NCBI RefSeq assembly: GCF_036924595.1 | Contig: NZ_JAZHRV010000001.1 | Location: forward strand, 7,405,501 to 7,469,500 | Direction of reading: 5' to 3' | DNA: 64,000 nucleotides | Source: Bradyrhizobium algeriense | GTDB lineage: Bacteria; Pseudomonadota; Alphaproteobacteria; Rhizobiales; Xanthobacteraceae | Shown: piece by piece, positions 22,053 through 35,255 of the stretch | Position numbering within the stretch: position 1 is the first letter of the stretch | How the letters are laid out: the number at the start of each line of letters is the position of its first letter | Made by a program: the position numbers and the translations under genes | Notes under the pieces: model-generated | Databases searched by the model: none | What the model was told of the DNA's origin: nothing | The model's input: the letters and a program-made list of their open reading frames with translations, nothing else

Positions 22053-23456
22053 ATGGCTTCCTACGATCTCGTCGTCATCGGCACCGGCCCGGGCGGATAT
22101 GTCTGCGCGGTGCGCGCGGCGCAACTCGGCATGAAGGTCGCCGTGGTCGAGAAGAACGCGGCACTCGGCGGCACCTGCCTCAACGTCGGCTGCATGCCGT
22201 CGAAGGCGCTGCTGCATGCCTCCGAAATGTTCGAGGAGGCCGCGCACTCATTTGCGAAAATGGGCGTCAGCGTTTCCACGCCAAAACTCGATTTGCCCTC
22301 GATGATGAACTTCAAGCAGCAGGGCATCGACGGAAACGTCAAGGGCGTCGAGTTCCTGATGAAGAAGAACAAGATCGATGTCATCAATGGCAAGGGCAAG
22401 ATCCTCGGCGCCGGCAAGGTCGAGGTCACGGGCAGCGACGGCAAGGCGCAGACGGTCGAGACCAAAAACATCGTCATTGCCACCGGCTCCGATATCGCGC
22501 GGCTGAAGGGCATCGAGATCGACGAAAAGCGCGTGGTGTCGTCGACCGGCGCGCTATCGCTGGAAAAAGTGCCGGAGAAGCTTCTGATCATCGGCGCGGG
22601 CGTGATAGGGCTCGAGCTTGGCTCGGTCTGGAAACGGCTCGGCGCTGAGGTCATGGTGGTCGAATTCCTCGACCGCATCCTGCCGGGCATGGATGGCGAG
22701 GTTGCAAAGCAATTCCAGCGCATGCTCGAAAAGCAGGGCTTTGCGTTCAAGCTCGGCGCCAAGGTCACTGCCGTCGATACGTCAGGCAAGATGTTGAAGG
22801 CGACGGTGGAGCCAGCGGCGGGTGGAACGGCGGAGACGCTCGAGACCGATGTCGTTCTCGTCTGCATCGGCCGCGTACCCTACACCGAAGGGCTCGGCTG
22901 CAAGGAAGCGGGCATCGCGCTCGACAATCGCGGACGCGTGCAGATCGACGCGCATTTCGCAACCACCGTGAAGGGCGTCTACGCGATCGGCGACGTGGTG
23001 GCGGGACCGATGCTCGCGCACAAGGCCGAGGATGAGGGCGTCGCCTGCGCCGAGATCATTGCCGGCCAGGCCGGTCATGTGAACTACGACGTTATTCCAG
23101 GCGTGGTGTATACCACGCCGGAAGTGTCGTCGGTCGGCAAGACCGAGGAAGAACTGAAGCAGGCCGGCGTCGCCTACACCTCCGGCAAATTTCCGTTCAC
23201 CGCCAATGGTCGCTCCAAGGTCAACCAGACCACTGACGGTTTCGTGAAGATTCTCGCAGATGCGAAGACTGACCGCGTGCTCGGCGTGCACATCGTCGGC
23301 CGCGAAGCCGGCGAAATGATCCATGAAGCCTGCGTTCTGATGGAGTTTGGCGGCTCCGCCGAAGATCTGGCGCGCACGTGCCATGCCCATCCGACCCGCT
23401 CGGAAGCCATCAAGGAAGCCGCGCTTGCGGTCGGCAAACGCGCCATCCATATGTGA
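22053..23456 (+). CDS. lpd: Dihydrolipoyl dehydrogenase (E3)
   Basis: A 467-residue FAD flavoprotein that reoxidises the lipoyl group with NAD. FAD binding motif [10 protein letters not shown] at residues 10-19, redox disulfide Cys42 and Cys47 in [16 protein letters not shown] motif [13 protein letters not shown] in the middle, and the C-terminal catalytic HAHPTRSE with His446 and Glu451. It ends the TCA gene block. An inverted repeat ACCCGGT-N5-ACCGGGT just after the stop (23462-23480) may aid termination. Confidence 0.96.
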   Translation: MASYDLVVIGTGPGGYVCAVRAAQLGMKVAVVEKNAALGGTCLNVGCMPSKALLHASEMFEEAAHSFAKMGVSVSTPKLDLPSMMNFKQQGIDGNVKGVEFLMKKNKIDVINGKGKILGAGKVEVTGSDGKAQTVETKNIVIATGSDIARLKGIEIDEKRVVSSTGALSLEKVPEKLLIIGAGVIGLELGSVWKRLGAEVMVVEFLDRILPGMDGEVAKQFQRMLEKQGFAFKLGAKVTAVDTSGKMLKATVEPAAGGTAETLETDVVLVCIGRVPYTEGLGCKEAGIALDNRGRVQIDAHFATTVKGVYAIGDVVAGPMLAHKAEDEGVACAEIIAGQAGHVNYDVIPGVVYTTPEVSSVGKTEEELKQAGVAYTSGKFPFTANGRSKVNQTTDGFVKILADAKTDRVLGVHIVGREAGEMIHEACVLMEFGGSAEDLARTCHAHPTRSEAIKEAALAVGKRAIHM

Positions 23457-23620
23457 TCGGAACCCGGTACATTACCGGGTAGAGCGTGATTGAAGAAGCG
23501 GTTATCCGCTTTCTCTCGCGACAAATGCTGAATGCGTTTGCGCGGAGATCATGCTTTAAACAAAGAGATGGGGCGGAATGACGCTGGAATGAACGTCATT
23601 GCGCTCCAGAGACACAATAG

Positions 23621-24151
23621 ATGATGCGCCGCCTGTTACAGCCGTTCTGGGTCCTGCTTGCGGTCATCTTCCTGATCGAAGCCTGGCTGTGGGATCATCT
23701 CGAGCCGATCGTCGAGCGCATCGTCGCACGGATCCCGCTGCGCGCCTTCAAGCAATGGCTGTCCGGGCGCGTCGATACGCTGTCGCCGGCGATGACGCTG
23801 ATCGTGTTCGCGGTGCCGGTGATCCCGCTGTTCCCGCTCAAGCTGGTCGGCCTCTGGCTGCTGGCGAATGAATATTGGCTGAGCGCCGTCGTCGTCATCG
23901 TGTTCGGAAAACTCGTCGGTGTCGGCGTCACCGCCTTCATCTTCGACGTAACGCGCACAAAACTCCTGCAGATGGCGTGGTTCAAGACGATCTATGAATT
24001 CATCATGGCGATGCGCGCCAAGGCGGCGGAATTGGTCATGCCGATCAAGCTGCGCATTCGTGAAATGCTGCGTGGCGACGGCGAGGGCTGGTCGTCGCGG
24101 ACGCTGCGGCTGATCGCGCGTTTCCGCAAGAGCGTGCACGAAGCGCGGTAG
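23621..24151 (+). CDS. Hypothetical membrane protein
   Basis: A 176-residue protein with one hydrophobic segment at residues 7-24 (PFWVLLAVIFLIEAWLW), two more at about 58-104 and a basic C-terminal tail rich in Arg and Lys. I do not recognise a named family. Conserved look-alikes occur near lpd in Rhizobiales. ATG 23621 is the first in-frame ATG; a second ATG follows at once. It ends 10 bp before a dispersed repeat. Confidence 0.72.
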   Translation: MMRRLLQPFWVLLAVIFLIEAWLWDHLEPIVERIVARIPLRAFKQWLSGRVDTLSPAMTLIVFAVPVIPLFPLKLVGLWLLANEYWLSAVVVIVFGKLVGVGVTAFIFDVTRTKLLQMAWFKTIYEFIMAMRAKAAELVMPIKLRIREMLRGDGEGWSSRTLRLIARFRKSVHEAR

Positions 24152-24160
24152 TTTCTCGCT

Positions 24161-24266
24161 GTCGTCGCCCGGCTTGACCGGGCGACCCAGTATCCCAGAG
24201 ACGTCAGTGCTTGAGCCGAGAGGCCGCGGCGTACTGGATCACCCGCTTTTCTCGCGGGTGATGACA
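24161..24266. repeat. Dispersed palindromic repeat in a convergent gap
   Basis: Two hairpins: GTCGCCCGG-CTTGA-CCGGGCGAC at 24163-24186 and ATCACCCGC-N8-GCGGGTGAT at about 24238-24263. It fills the gap between two convergent genes and probably helps terminate both. Confidence 0.7.
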
Positions 24267-24272
24267 CCTCCA

Positions 24273-24863
24273 TCAATGCAAATGCAAGAGATGCGGCGCG
24301 TAGAGGCCGAGCGCCGTAATCGCGATGCCCGCGATCGCCAATATGCCTGACACCCAGGCCAGAGCGATCATGCCGGTGATGATGGTGGCCGAGGCCAGCA
24401 CGATGCCGATCTGGAAGGCGGCCGAGGCGATTTCATAGTGGTGATACTTTGCCGTTGCGTCGTCGCGCTGGTGCTCGGCATGCTTGGCGCGTGCGGCGAG
24501 CTGTTCCGAACCCTCCCCGGTTTCCGGCTCCGAACGGTAACGCGCCGCGGTCTTGTTCCAGTCGTCGATCTGTTTTTGCAAGGCCGCTTTCGCAGCATCG
24601 TCGCCGATGGTCCCCAGGCTGAGCTTGGCGTGTTCCGCCGTGGCCTGTACCGTGGTGCGGCGGATGCTCTTGGCCTGGAAGAACGCCCACAGGTTGGAAG
24701 CCTCGACGTTCTTGCTGATGGCCTCGGTCTGCGCGCCCTTGCCCAGCGTTTCCGACAGCGCCAGAAACAAGGCGATCACGGCGATCAGCAACGCGATCTT
24801 CTTGTTCGAGCCCGAAGCGTGCTCGGCATGCTCCGCATGCTCCATGCTTTCATGTGCGCCCAT
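24273..24863 (-). CDS. DUF4337 family membrane protein
   Basis: A 196-residue protein. A His/Glu-rich N-terminus with repeated EHAEHA is followed by a first membrane segment at about 27-45 (IALLIAVIALFLALSETLG), a helical Gln/Ala/Lys-rich cytoplasmic or periplasmic stretch with WAFFQAKSIRRT, and two C-terminal membrane segments from about residue 146 on. This layout, including the NLWAFFQAKSIR motif, fits DUF4337. Function unknown. The His-rich N-terminus could bind metal, which is only a guess. Confidence 0.82.
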   Translation of the reverse strand: MGAHESMEHAEHAEHASGSNKKIALLIAVIALFLALSETLGKGAQTEAISKNVEASNLWAFFQAKSIRRTTVQATAEHAKLSLGTIGDDAAKAALQKQIDDWNKTAARYRSEPETGEGSEQLAARAKHAEHQRDDATAKYHHYEIASAAFQIGIVLASATIITGMIALAWVSGILAIAGIAITALGLYAPHLLHLH

Positions 24864-25333
24864 ATTGTCCCTCTCCAGTGAAATCCAGGTTCACGATTGC
24901 CGAACGGCCTGTTCAAAGCAAGAGTTAAGCGGATTTTGGGCCCGTTGATTAATGGATTGTTCTATCCGTATTTCTAAGCTCTCAATATGACAACCGCCGA
25001 TTTCGTCGCGGCATGCTTTTGGCCGCTGGTCATGTGCGCGGGCAAGGCGCGCGTCATGTCGAACACCTCGCCGACATCGCCGGCCGCACGGTAAAGGTGA
25101 CGACCCCCGTCTATGAGCGGCTCAAATTCCTGCCTGTCGTCCGCATGGAGGTCGGTCGCGGATCGGACTATGTGTACCGGATTGAGTATCTCGCAAATTA
25201 GAGCGGGATGAGATCAGGCCGGGCCGTGACGACGGGCCATCTCGTGCTCTGGACGCAAGCGGCCTGAGTGCTGCGAACCGGGGTCCATTCTACTTTGCAT
25301 GGGGTTGTTTTCGATATTTGTGTCTGGCCCGCG
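24864..25333. other. 470-bp gap between the DUF4337 gene and xerC
   Basis: The left 150 bp are AT-richer and should hold the DUF4337 promoter. A possible 62-codon reading frame occupies 25013-25201. The right part (25202-25333) shows no gene or clear terminator. Confidence 0.4.
25013..25201 (+). CDS. Possible small hypothetical protein
   Basis: A 62-codon frame ending KFLPVVRMEVGRGSDYVYRI and four more residues. Third codon positions are mostly G or C, as in the neighbouring real genes, and the frame stays open for another 16 codons upstream of its ATG. No ribosome binding site or family is recognised, so this may be a remnant or chance frame. Confidence 0.25.
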   Translation: MLLAAGHVRGQGARHVEHLADIAGRTVKVTTPVYERLKFLPVVRMEVGRGSDYVYRIEYLAN

Positions 25334-26338
25334 TTACCCCCGCGGATGCGCGCTCTTGTAGACTTCCAGCAGCCGTTCGCTGTCGATGCCGGTGTAGATC
25401 TGCGTGGTCGAGAGCGAGGCGTGGCCGAGCAGTTCCTGGATCGCGCGCAAATCGCCGCCGCGGCTGAGCAAATGGGTTGCGAAGGAATGCCGCAGCGCAT
25501 GGGGCGTGGCGCTGTCGGGCAGGCCGAGCGCGCCGCGCAGCCGCTCCATGGTGAGCTGGATGATCCGCGGGGATAATGGTCCGCCGCGCGCGCCGACGAA
25601 AATTGGACCGGCGGGCGGAAGCGAATGCGGGCACATCGCAACGTAGTCGGCGATCAGCGCCAGCACGTTTTGCAGCACCGGCACCATCCGGGTCTTGTTG
25701 CCCTTGCCGGTGACGATGAGGACGTCGCCTTCGCCCGGCTTGGGCACGTCGCGCCGTTTCAGTCCCAGCGCCTCGGAGATGCGCAGGCCCGAACCGTAGA
25801 GCAGCGCCATCACGGCGGCATCGCGCGCCCAGATCCAGGGGTCGCGCTCCTCGCCGGCGCGCTCGTCGGCATCCGCAAAACGCTTGGCGGCGTCCATCTG
25901 GATCGGTTTCGGCAGGCTCTTTGCAACCTTGGGCGCGCGGATGGCAGACAGGGCACCGACCTTGCCCTTGCCTTCGCGTTCGAGATAGCGCCCGAACGAA
26001 CGCAAGCCCGCCAGCGCCCGCATCAGCGACCGCCCGGCAATGTCGTCGGCGCGGCGCATCGCCATGAAGGCCCTGACGTCGGTGGCCTCCAGCGCCGCAA
26101 AACCTTTCAGCGTGACCCTCCTGCCCCAGTGCTGGCTGAGGAAAGTCAGGCATTGGCGGAGGTCGCGGGCGTAGGCTTCGAGTGTCTTGGGCGAGAGCCG
26201 CCGCTCGGCGCGCAGATGCGTCAGCCAGCGCGCCATCTCCAGCGCGAGGTCCTCGTCTGCGCAGTCGAGCTCGATCGGTTGAGGTGCCGGAACTTGCTTG
26301 CCCATGACCTCTGCCTTGGAGACGGTGATTCCATCCAT
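25334..26338 (-). CDS. xerC: Tyrosine recombinase XerC
   Basis: A 334-residue site-specific recombinase that with XerD resolves chromosome dimers at dif during division. Full catalytic set visible: Arg186 (GLRISEAL), Lys212 (TGKGNKTR), His280 and Arg283 (PHALRHSFATHL), His306 (LGHASLSTTQ) and Tyr315. The N-terminal SAM-like domain covers about 28-125. It is a chromosomal Xer protein, not a phage integrase, as shown by its place divergent from priA, conserved in Rhizobiales. Start ATG 26338 is preceded by GAGGTG. Confidence 0.93.
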   Translation of the reverse strand: MDGITVSKAEVMGKQVPAPQPIELDCADEDLALEMARWLTHLRAERRLSPKTLEAYARDLRQCLTFLSQHWGRRVTLKGFAALEATDVRAFMAMRRADDIAGRSLMRALAGLRSFGRYLEREGKGKVGALSAIRAPKVAKSLPKPIQMDAAKRFADADERAGEERDPWIWARDAAVMALLYGSGLRISEALGLKRRDVPKPGEGDVLIVTGKGNKTRMVPVLQNVLALIADYVAMCPHSLPPAGPIFVGARGGPLSPRIIQLTMERLRGALGLPDSATPHALRHSFATHLLSRGGDLRAIQELLGHASLSTTQIYTGIDSERLLEVYKSAHPRG

Positions 26339-26424
26339 TATATCGCACCTCTTTCGTTTACCGTTCGCTAACTTGGCGGCGCGGCGCTAGCCTTGCCCTG
26401 GACACCTCGAGCCCGATTCCCCTG

Positions 26425-28626
26425 ATGGACCACGAAACCACCTCATCCGCGTCGTTGACCCGCGTCGTCGACGTGCTGGTGCCGGTCGCGCTCAATCAGA
26501 ACTATTCCTACCGGGTGCCGCGCGGCATGGAGCTGAAGCCCGGCGACGTCGTCTGCGTGCCGCTCGGTCCGCGCGAGGTGGTGGCCGTGGTGTGGGCGGA
26601 AAACGCCAATCCCGATCCGCGCCTGCACAACCGCCTGAAGGATGTCGGCGAAAAGCTCGATGTGCCGCCGCTGAAAGAGGAGTTGCGCAGCCTTGTCGAT
26701 TGGGTTTCCACCTACACGCTGTCGGCGCGCGGCATGGTGCTGCGCATGGCGTTGCGGATGGGCGAAAATCTCGGGCCCGAGCGGATGCGGCTCGGCGTGC
26801 GGCTGGTGGGCGAGCCGCCACGGCGTTTGACGCCGGCGCGGCGGCGCCTGATCGAGGTGCTGTCGGACGGCCTGCTGCACGGCAAGTCCGAAGCCGCGCG
26901 GGAAGCCGGCGTTAGTTCCAGCGTGGTCGATGGCCTGGTCGACGAGGGCACGCTCGCCGTCGAGGCGATGCCGCCGCCCTTGGCGCCGCCCGCGCCCGAT
27001 CCGTCCTTCGCGCAGCCGGAATTTTCGCCCCAGCAGCGTATGGCCGTTGATGCGATGCGCGCACTCGCGGCCAATGGCTCCTTCCACGTCGCGCTGCTCG
27101 ACGGCGTCACCGGTTCGGGCAAGACCGAAGTCTATTTCGAGGCCATTGCGGAAATCATTCGGCGGGGCAAGCAGACACTGATCCTGATGCCGGAGATCGC
27201 GCTGACCGGACAGTTCCTCGACCGCTTTGCCCAGCGCTTCGGCGTGCGTCCGATCGAGTGGCATTCCGAATTGACGCCGCGCACCCGGCAACGCAATTGG
27301 GCGGCGATATCGGCGGGCGAGGCGCCGGTCGTGGTCGGGGCGCGATCGGCGCTATTCCTGCCCTATGCGGATCTGGGCCTGATCATCGTCGATGAGGAGC
27401 ACGACCAGGCCTACAAGCAGGACGATGGCGCGCACTACCACGCCCGCGACATGGCGGTGGTGCGCGCGCATATCGCCAAGATTCCGATCGTGCTGGCGTC
27501 CGCGACGCCGTCGGTCGAAACCGAGGTCAATGCGCGCAAGGGCCGCTATCAGCGCGTCGCGCTGCCGTCGCGTTTCGGCGGCCAGCACATGCCGTATATC
27601 GAGGCGATCGATCTGCGCCGCGCCCCGCCGCCGCGCGGCCGCTTCATCTCGCCGCCGCTCGCCGAACAGATTCAGTTCGCGATCGAGAAGCGTGAACAGG
27701 CGCTGTTGTTCCTCAACCGCCGCGGCTACGCGCCGCTGACACTGTGCCGCGCCTGCGGCCACCGCTTTGCGTGCACGATCTGCGACGCCTGGCTGGTGGA
27801 TCACAGGTTTCGCCAGCGGCTGGTCTGTCACCATTGCGGCTTCTCGATGCCGCGCCCGAACATCTGCCCGCATTGCCAGGCCGAGGAATCGCTGGTCGCG
27901 GTTGGCCCCGGCGTTGAGCGGCTGCAGGAGGAGGCGGCCGCGTTGTTTCCGAATGCGCGCACCATGGTGCTGTCGAGTGATCTCATCACCTCGATCGAGA
28001 CCATGCGCAGCGAGCTGAACGAAATCGCCGAAGGCCGCGTCGACATCATCGTCGGCACGCAACTGGTGGCCAAGGGACATAATTTTCCGCGGCTCAATCT
28101 TGTCGGCGTCGTCGATGCGGATTTGGGCCTCGGTAACGGCGACCCGCGCGCCGCCGAGCGGACGTTCCAGTTGCTCAACCAGGTGATCGGCCGCGCCGGG
28201 CGCGAGCAGGGCCGCGGCGTCGGCTACCTGCAGACCCATCAGCCCGAACATCCCGTGATGAAGGCCCTGGTCGCGAGCGACCGCGAGGCGTTCTATGCCA
28301 GCGAGATCGAGGCGCGCGAACGCGCCGGTTATCCGCCGTTCGGCCGGCTCGCCAGCCTGATCATCTCCGCAGGCGATCGCCCGACCGCGGAAGGCTTTGC
28401 GCGCAGGCTTGCTGCCATAGCGCCGATCGACGAGCGCATTCAGGTGCTGGGGCCTGCCGAAGCGCCGCTTGCCGTGATCAAGGGCCGCTATCGCTTTCGG
28501 CTGCTGGTGAAGTCGCTGCGCAATGTCGATCTGTCGGAATATTTGCGCGAATGGCTTGCCTCCGGGCCGAAGACCAAGGGCAATCTCAAGCTCGAAGTCG
28601 ACGTCGATCCGCAGAGTTTTCTGTGA
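26425..28626 (+). CDS. priA: Primosomal protein N' (replication restart helicase PriA)
   Basis: A 733-residue DEXH helicase. The N-terminal DNA-binding domain contains VLVPVALNQNYSYRVP, Walker A is GVTGSGKTEVY with Lys233, Walker B is IIVDEEHDQAYKQ, and the zinc-binding cysteine region starts at Cys441 (CRACGHRFACTICD, then CHHCG and CPHC). The C-terminal helicase lobe has GTQLVAKGHNFP and VIGRAGREQG. It recognises stalled forks and reloads the replisome. It starts at ATG 26425, and ends before a strong terminator shared with rlpA. Confidence 0.95.
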   Translation: MDHETTSSASLTRVVDVLVPVALNQNYSYRVPRGMELKPGDVVCVPLGPREVVAVVWAENANPDPRLHNRLKDVGEKLDVPPLKEELRSLVDWVSTYTLSARGMVLRMALRMGENLGPERMRLGVRLVGEPPRRLTPARRRLIEVLSDGLLHGKSEAAREAGVSSSVVDGLVDEGTLAVEAMPPPLAPPAPDPSFAQPEFSPQQRMAVDAMRALAANGSFHVALLDGVTGSGKTEVYFEAIAEIIRRGKQTLILMPEIALTGQFLDRFAQRFGVRPIEWHSELTPRTRQRNWAAISAGEAPVVVGARSALFLPYADLGLIIVDEEHDQAYKQDDGAHYHARDMAVVRAHIAKIPIVLASATPSVETEVNARKGRYQRVALPSRFGGQHMPYIEAIDLRRAPPPRGRFISPPLAEQIQFAIEKREQALLFLNRRGYAPLTLCRACGHRFACTICDAWLVDHRFRQRLVCHHCGFSMPRPNICPHCQAEESLVAVGPGVERLQEEAAALFPNARTMVLSSDLITSIETMRSELNEIAEGRVDIIVGTQLVAKGHNFPRLNLVGVVDADLGLGNGDPRAAERTFQLLNQVIGRAGREQGRGVGYLQTHQPEHPVMKALVASDREAFYASEIEARERAGYPPFGRLASLIISAGDRPTAEGFARRLAAIAPIDERIQVLGPAEAPLAVIKGRYRFRLLVKSLRNVDLSEYLREWLASGPKTKGNLKLEVDVDPQSFL

Positions 28627-28665
28627 GCTTTGTTCATCCTCCCCTGGAGGGGGAGGGTGACAAAA

Positions 28666-28693
28666 GGCCTGCCGTCATTTGCGACGGCAGGCC
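28666..28693. terminator. Bidirectional terminator between priA and rlpA
   Basis: GGCCTGCCGTC at 28666-28676 pairs perfectly with GACGGCAGGCC at 28683-28693 around a 6-nt loop. The minus-strand side is followed by TTTTG. It serves two convergent genes. A small CCTCCCCCTCCAGGGGAGG-type repeat lies just before it at about 28637-28658. Confidence 0.8.
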
Positions 28694-28779
28694 CTTGTTG
28701 CCGCGGAAAGTTCCGCGACGGTTACGCAACGCAACGCTTACTCGATCTGATGGACCGGAAACGGCGCGTGTGACGCGCG

Positions 28780-29256
28780 CTACATGACCTCGGCAGTGAC
28801 GTGGCCGACGCCGGCGCCGGTCAGGCCGACGGCGCGGGCGGCACCCGTGGACAGGTCGAGCACGCGGCCCTTGATGAAGGGACCACGGTCATTGATCGTG
28901 ACGACGACGCTCTGGCCACGATAGGTCACCCGGACCTTGGTTCCGAACGGCAGCGAGCGGTGGGCCGCGGTCATGGCGTTCTGATTGAACCGCTGTCCGG
29001 AGGCGGTCTTGCTGCCGGATTCATTGCCGTAAAAAGAAGCCTTTCCCGAAAAGGAACCGGAAGAGCGGATCGAGGCATTGGCATCGAGCCAGTTGCTCTT
29101 GGCTTGATGCGAGTGGCTCGAGTGATGCCGGTGATGCCGGGATTTTGCCGAAGCTTCGGTGATGCTGCCGCCGACCAGGAGAGTTGCGGCAATCAAGGCG
29201 AAGGCCGTACGCGACCGGATTGCACGACCCGGCACTACATTATTGGTATTCAACAT
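28780..29256 (-). CDS. rlpA: Septal ring lytic transglycosylase RlpA family protein
   Basis: A 158-residue exported protein. Signal peptide at about residues 14-38 (FALIAATLLVGGSITEASA), a His/Ser-rich linker, then a double-psi beta-barrel domain from about residue 74: GKASFYGNESGSKTASGQRF, ALPFGT-type SLPFGTKVRVTY and NDRGPFIKGRVLDLS with the catalytic Asp. RlpA cleaves glycan strands lacking stem peptides at the division septum. It lacks the C-terminal SPOR domain of the E. coli protein, as is usual for short alphaproteobacterial members. A CtrA-like box lies 182 bp upstream. Confidence 0.88.
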   Translation of the reverse strand: MLNTNNVVPGRAIRSRTAFALIAATLLVGGSITEASAKSRHHRHHSSHSHQAKSNWLDANASIRSSGSFSGKASFYGNESGSKTASGQRFNQNAMTAAHRSLPFGTKVRVTYRGQSVVVTINDRGPFIKGRVLDLSTGAARAVGLTGAGVGHVTAEVM

Positions 29257-29910
29257 AAACTAGTCCCTCAGACAGTATTGCCACATGTGTGACAAGTGGA
29301 ACCCCCGTCCCAGTTTCAGTGGCTGCCGTTTGGTGACGCAATAAGGCATGAATTGGGCAGTAAAGACGGTTTCTGGCCGACTGACATATCTTGTTACTGA
29401 GATCAACTAATCGAACGATATTCCGTAATCTTGGGCGTTAACAAAATTTTAACTTATTCAATACTGATTATTACTTCTCAATACTGTAATCCTCGTTAAG
29501 GCGAAGATTTGTTCAAGTAATGTTCAAATGAAACGAAAAAGCCCGGTTCGTTCCGGCCCGCTCCGCTCATGCCCGCTATGCAAATACGGGCGGAGCTAAT
29601 CCGACCGCGGTCGAGCACGATGTTGGGTGGGGTGCGTCCAGGCGGATCCGGGGCAGTCGATCGCCGTCAAGAACGACGTCTGGCCGGGCCTGAAAATTGA
29701 CGTGCGACAAGGCATCGCCTGAACGCGCGGTCATGTTGCACCTGCGCGCTCGCTATGTTAGCAAAGCCGCGATTTTAACGATCCCGGCACCCCGCGTGCC
29801 GGTCGAAAATCGAAGTCCCGCTTGAATTCCAAGGGCTTGGATCGCTAGGCGCCGCTACCCGTGGCGACGGTTTTTCCCTTGCGAGTTTAACAGCTGAAAA
29901 GAGCGTCTCT
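29257..29910. other. 654-bp intergenic region upstream of rlpA and atpH
   Basis: The left part (about 29380-29520) is markedly AT-rich and should carry the rlpA promoter and a CtrA-like box. The right 150 bp must carry the atp promoter, which I could not pick out with confidence. In between, a short frame ending at 29721 (SIAVKNDVWPGLKIDVRQG) has codon use like a real gene but lacks a convincing start, so it may be the remnant of a lost gene. Confidence 0.4.
29438..29452. promoter_or_regulatory. Candidate CtrA-binding box
   Basis: TTAA-N7-TTAA at 29438-29452, followed by C, is an exact match to the CtrA consensus TTAA-N7-TTAAC, and it also matches on the other strand. It lies in the AT-rich region 182 bp upstream of the rlpA start. 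CtrA controls cell-cycle and envelope genes in alphaproteobacteria. Confidence 0.45.
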
Positions 29911-32000
<2,090 letters not shown>

Positions 32001-32002
32001 CT

Positions 32003-32088
32003 GTCATGGCCGGGCTTGCCCCGGCCATCCACGTCTTCGGGCGTGGATGACCAAAGACGTGGATGCCCGGCACAAGGCCGGGCATGAC
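32003..32088. repeat. Dispersed palindromic repeat inside the atp operon (atpA-atpG)
   Basis: Starts 2 bp after the atpA stop. Contains GTCATGGCCGGG-CTTGC-CCCGGCCAT and its mirror GATGCCCGG-CACAAGG-CCGGGCATGAC, and the words CCACGTCTTCGGGCGTGG. Same family as 19822-19942 and 52689-52802. The atpA-atpG gap is 141 bp because of it. Confidence 0.85.
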
Positions 32089-32141
32089 GAACGAGGGGTA
32101 CGCGACCCGGTTGGAAAACAGGTCGCCAGGGTGAACTGAGA

Positions 32142-34521
<2,380 letters not shown>

Positions 34522-34527
34522 TTACCT

Positions 34528-34607
34528 CGTCATTGCCGGGCTTGACCCGGCAATCCATCGCCAAGAAAACTTCTTTTGATGGACCCGCGGGTGAGCCCGC
34601 GGGTGAC
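34528..34607. repeat. Dispersed palindromic repeat inside the atp operon (atpD-atpC)
   Basis: Two hairpins: TTGCCGGG-CTTGA-CCCGGCAA at about 34533-34552 and ACCCGCGGG-TGAG-CCCGCGGGT at 34583-34604. It fills most of the 107-bp atpD-atpC gap. Confidence 0.8.
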
Positions 34608-34628
34608 AGTGGAAAGAACGGAACGACC

Positions 34629-35036
34629 ATGGCCACCTTTCATTTCGATCTCGTTTCGCCCGAAAAGCTCGCCTTCTCCGGCGAAGTCGATCAGGTTGAC
34701 GTCCCCGGCGTGGAAGGCGATTTCGGCGTGCTGTCCGGACATGCGCCGGTCGTGGCGGCGGTTCGCCCGGGCATCCTGACCATCACCAGCGGCGACGCCC
34801 ATCAGAAGGTCATCGTGCTCGGCGGTCTTGCCGAGATGTCGGCAAACGGCCTCACCGTGCTGGCCGACGTCGCAACTTCGATCGCCGATGTCGATCGCGC
34901 GCAGTTCGCCGAGACCATCGCCGAGATGGAAGCCAAGCTGGCCGAGAAGGAAGGCACCGAGCTCGATCACGCCATCGAGCGGCTGGACCACTTCAAGAGC
35001 ATCCAGATCGAGCTCAACGCGACCGCTATGCACTAA
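34629..35036 (+). CDS. atpC: F0F1 ATP synthase subunit epsilon
   Basis: A 135-residue rotor subunit that binds gamma and inhibits ATP hydrolysis. It begins with [19 protein letters not shown] at ATG 34629 and contains the signature [18 protein letters not shown]. The C-terminal helical part ends near residue 135. The frame is open upstream through the repeat, but the ribosome binding site GGAAAGAACGGAACG and the conserved start fix this choice. Last gene of atpHAGDC, followed by two hairpins. Confidence 0.95.
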   Translation: MATFHFDLVSPEKLAFSGEVDQVDVPGVEGDFGVLSGHAPVVAAVRPGILTITSGDAHQKVIVLGGLAEMSANGLTVLADVATSIADVDRAQFAETIAEMEAKLAEKEGTELDHAIERLDHFKSIQIELNATAMH

Positions 35037-35118
35037 GCCCCGGGGCACCGCTCCGGGGCGCAATGAAGACCCGAGCAACAATCGGCGCTCGTCACAATGT
35101 GACGGGCGCTTTTTGTTT
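35037..35118 (+). terminator. Terminator of the atp operon
   Basis: A first GC hairpin GCCCCGG-N9-CCGGGGC at 35037-35059 is followed by a strong intrinsic terminator: GCGC-T-CGTCAC pairs with GTGACG-G-GCGC around an AAT loop (35085-35109), then TTTTTGTTTTG. Confidence 0.9.
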
Positions 35119-35255
35119 TGACCGCTTCCCGACGCCGACGAGCCGCCACCCCGGCGCAAGTCCGAGGCTACGCTTCGATCGAAATGCTGAGGTTGCGCCG
35201 GGGAACTTCTGACGGCATTGTTCCGGATGCTGGTGTTGATCCGGGGCTGCTTTTC

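Noticed and set aside
25334..26338. XerC as a phage or transposon integrase
   Set aside because: The sequence, the position next to priA and the lack of other phage genes fit the chromosomal dimer-resolution enzyme.
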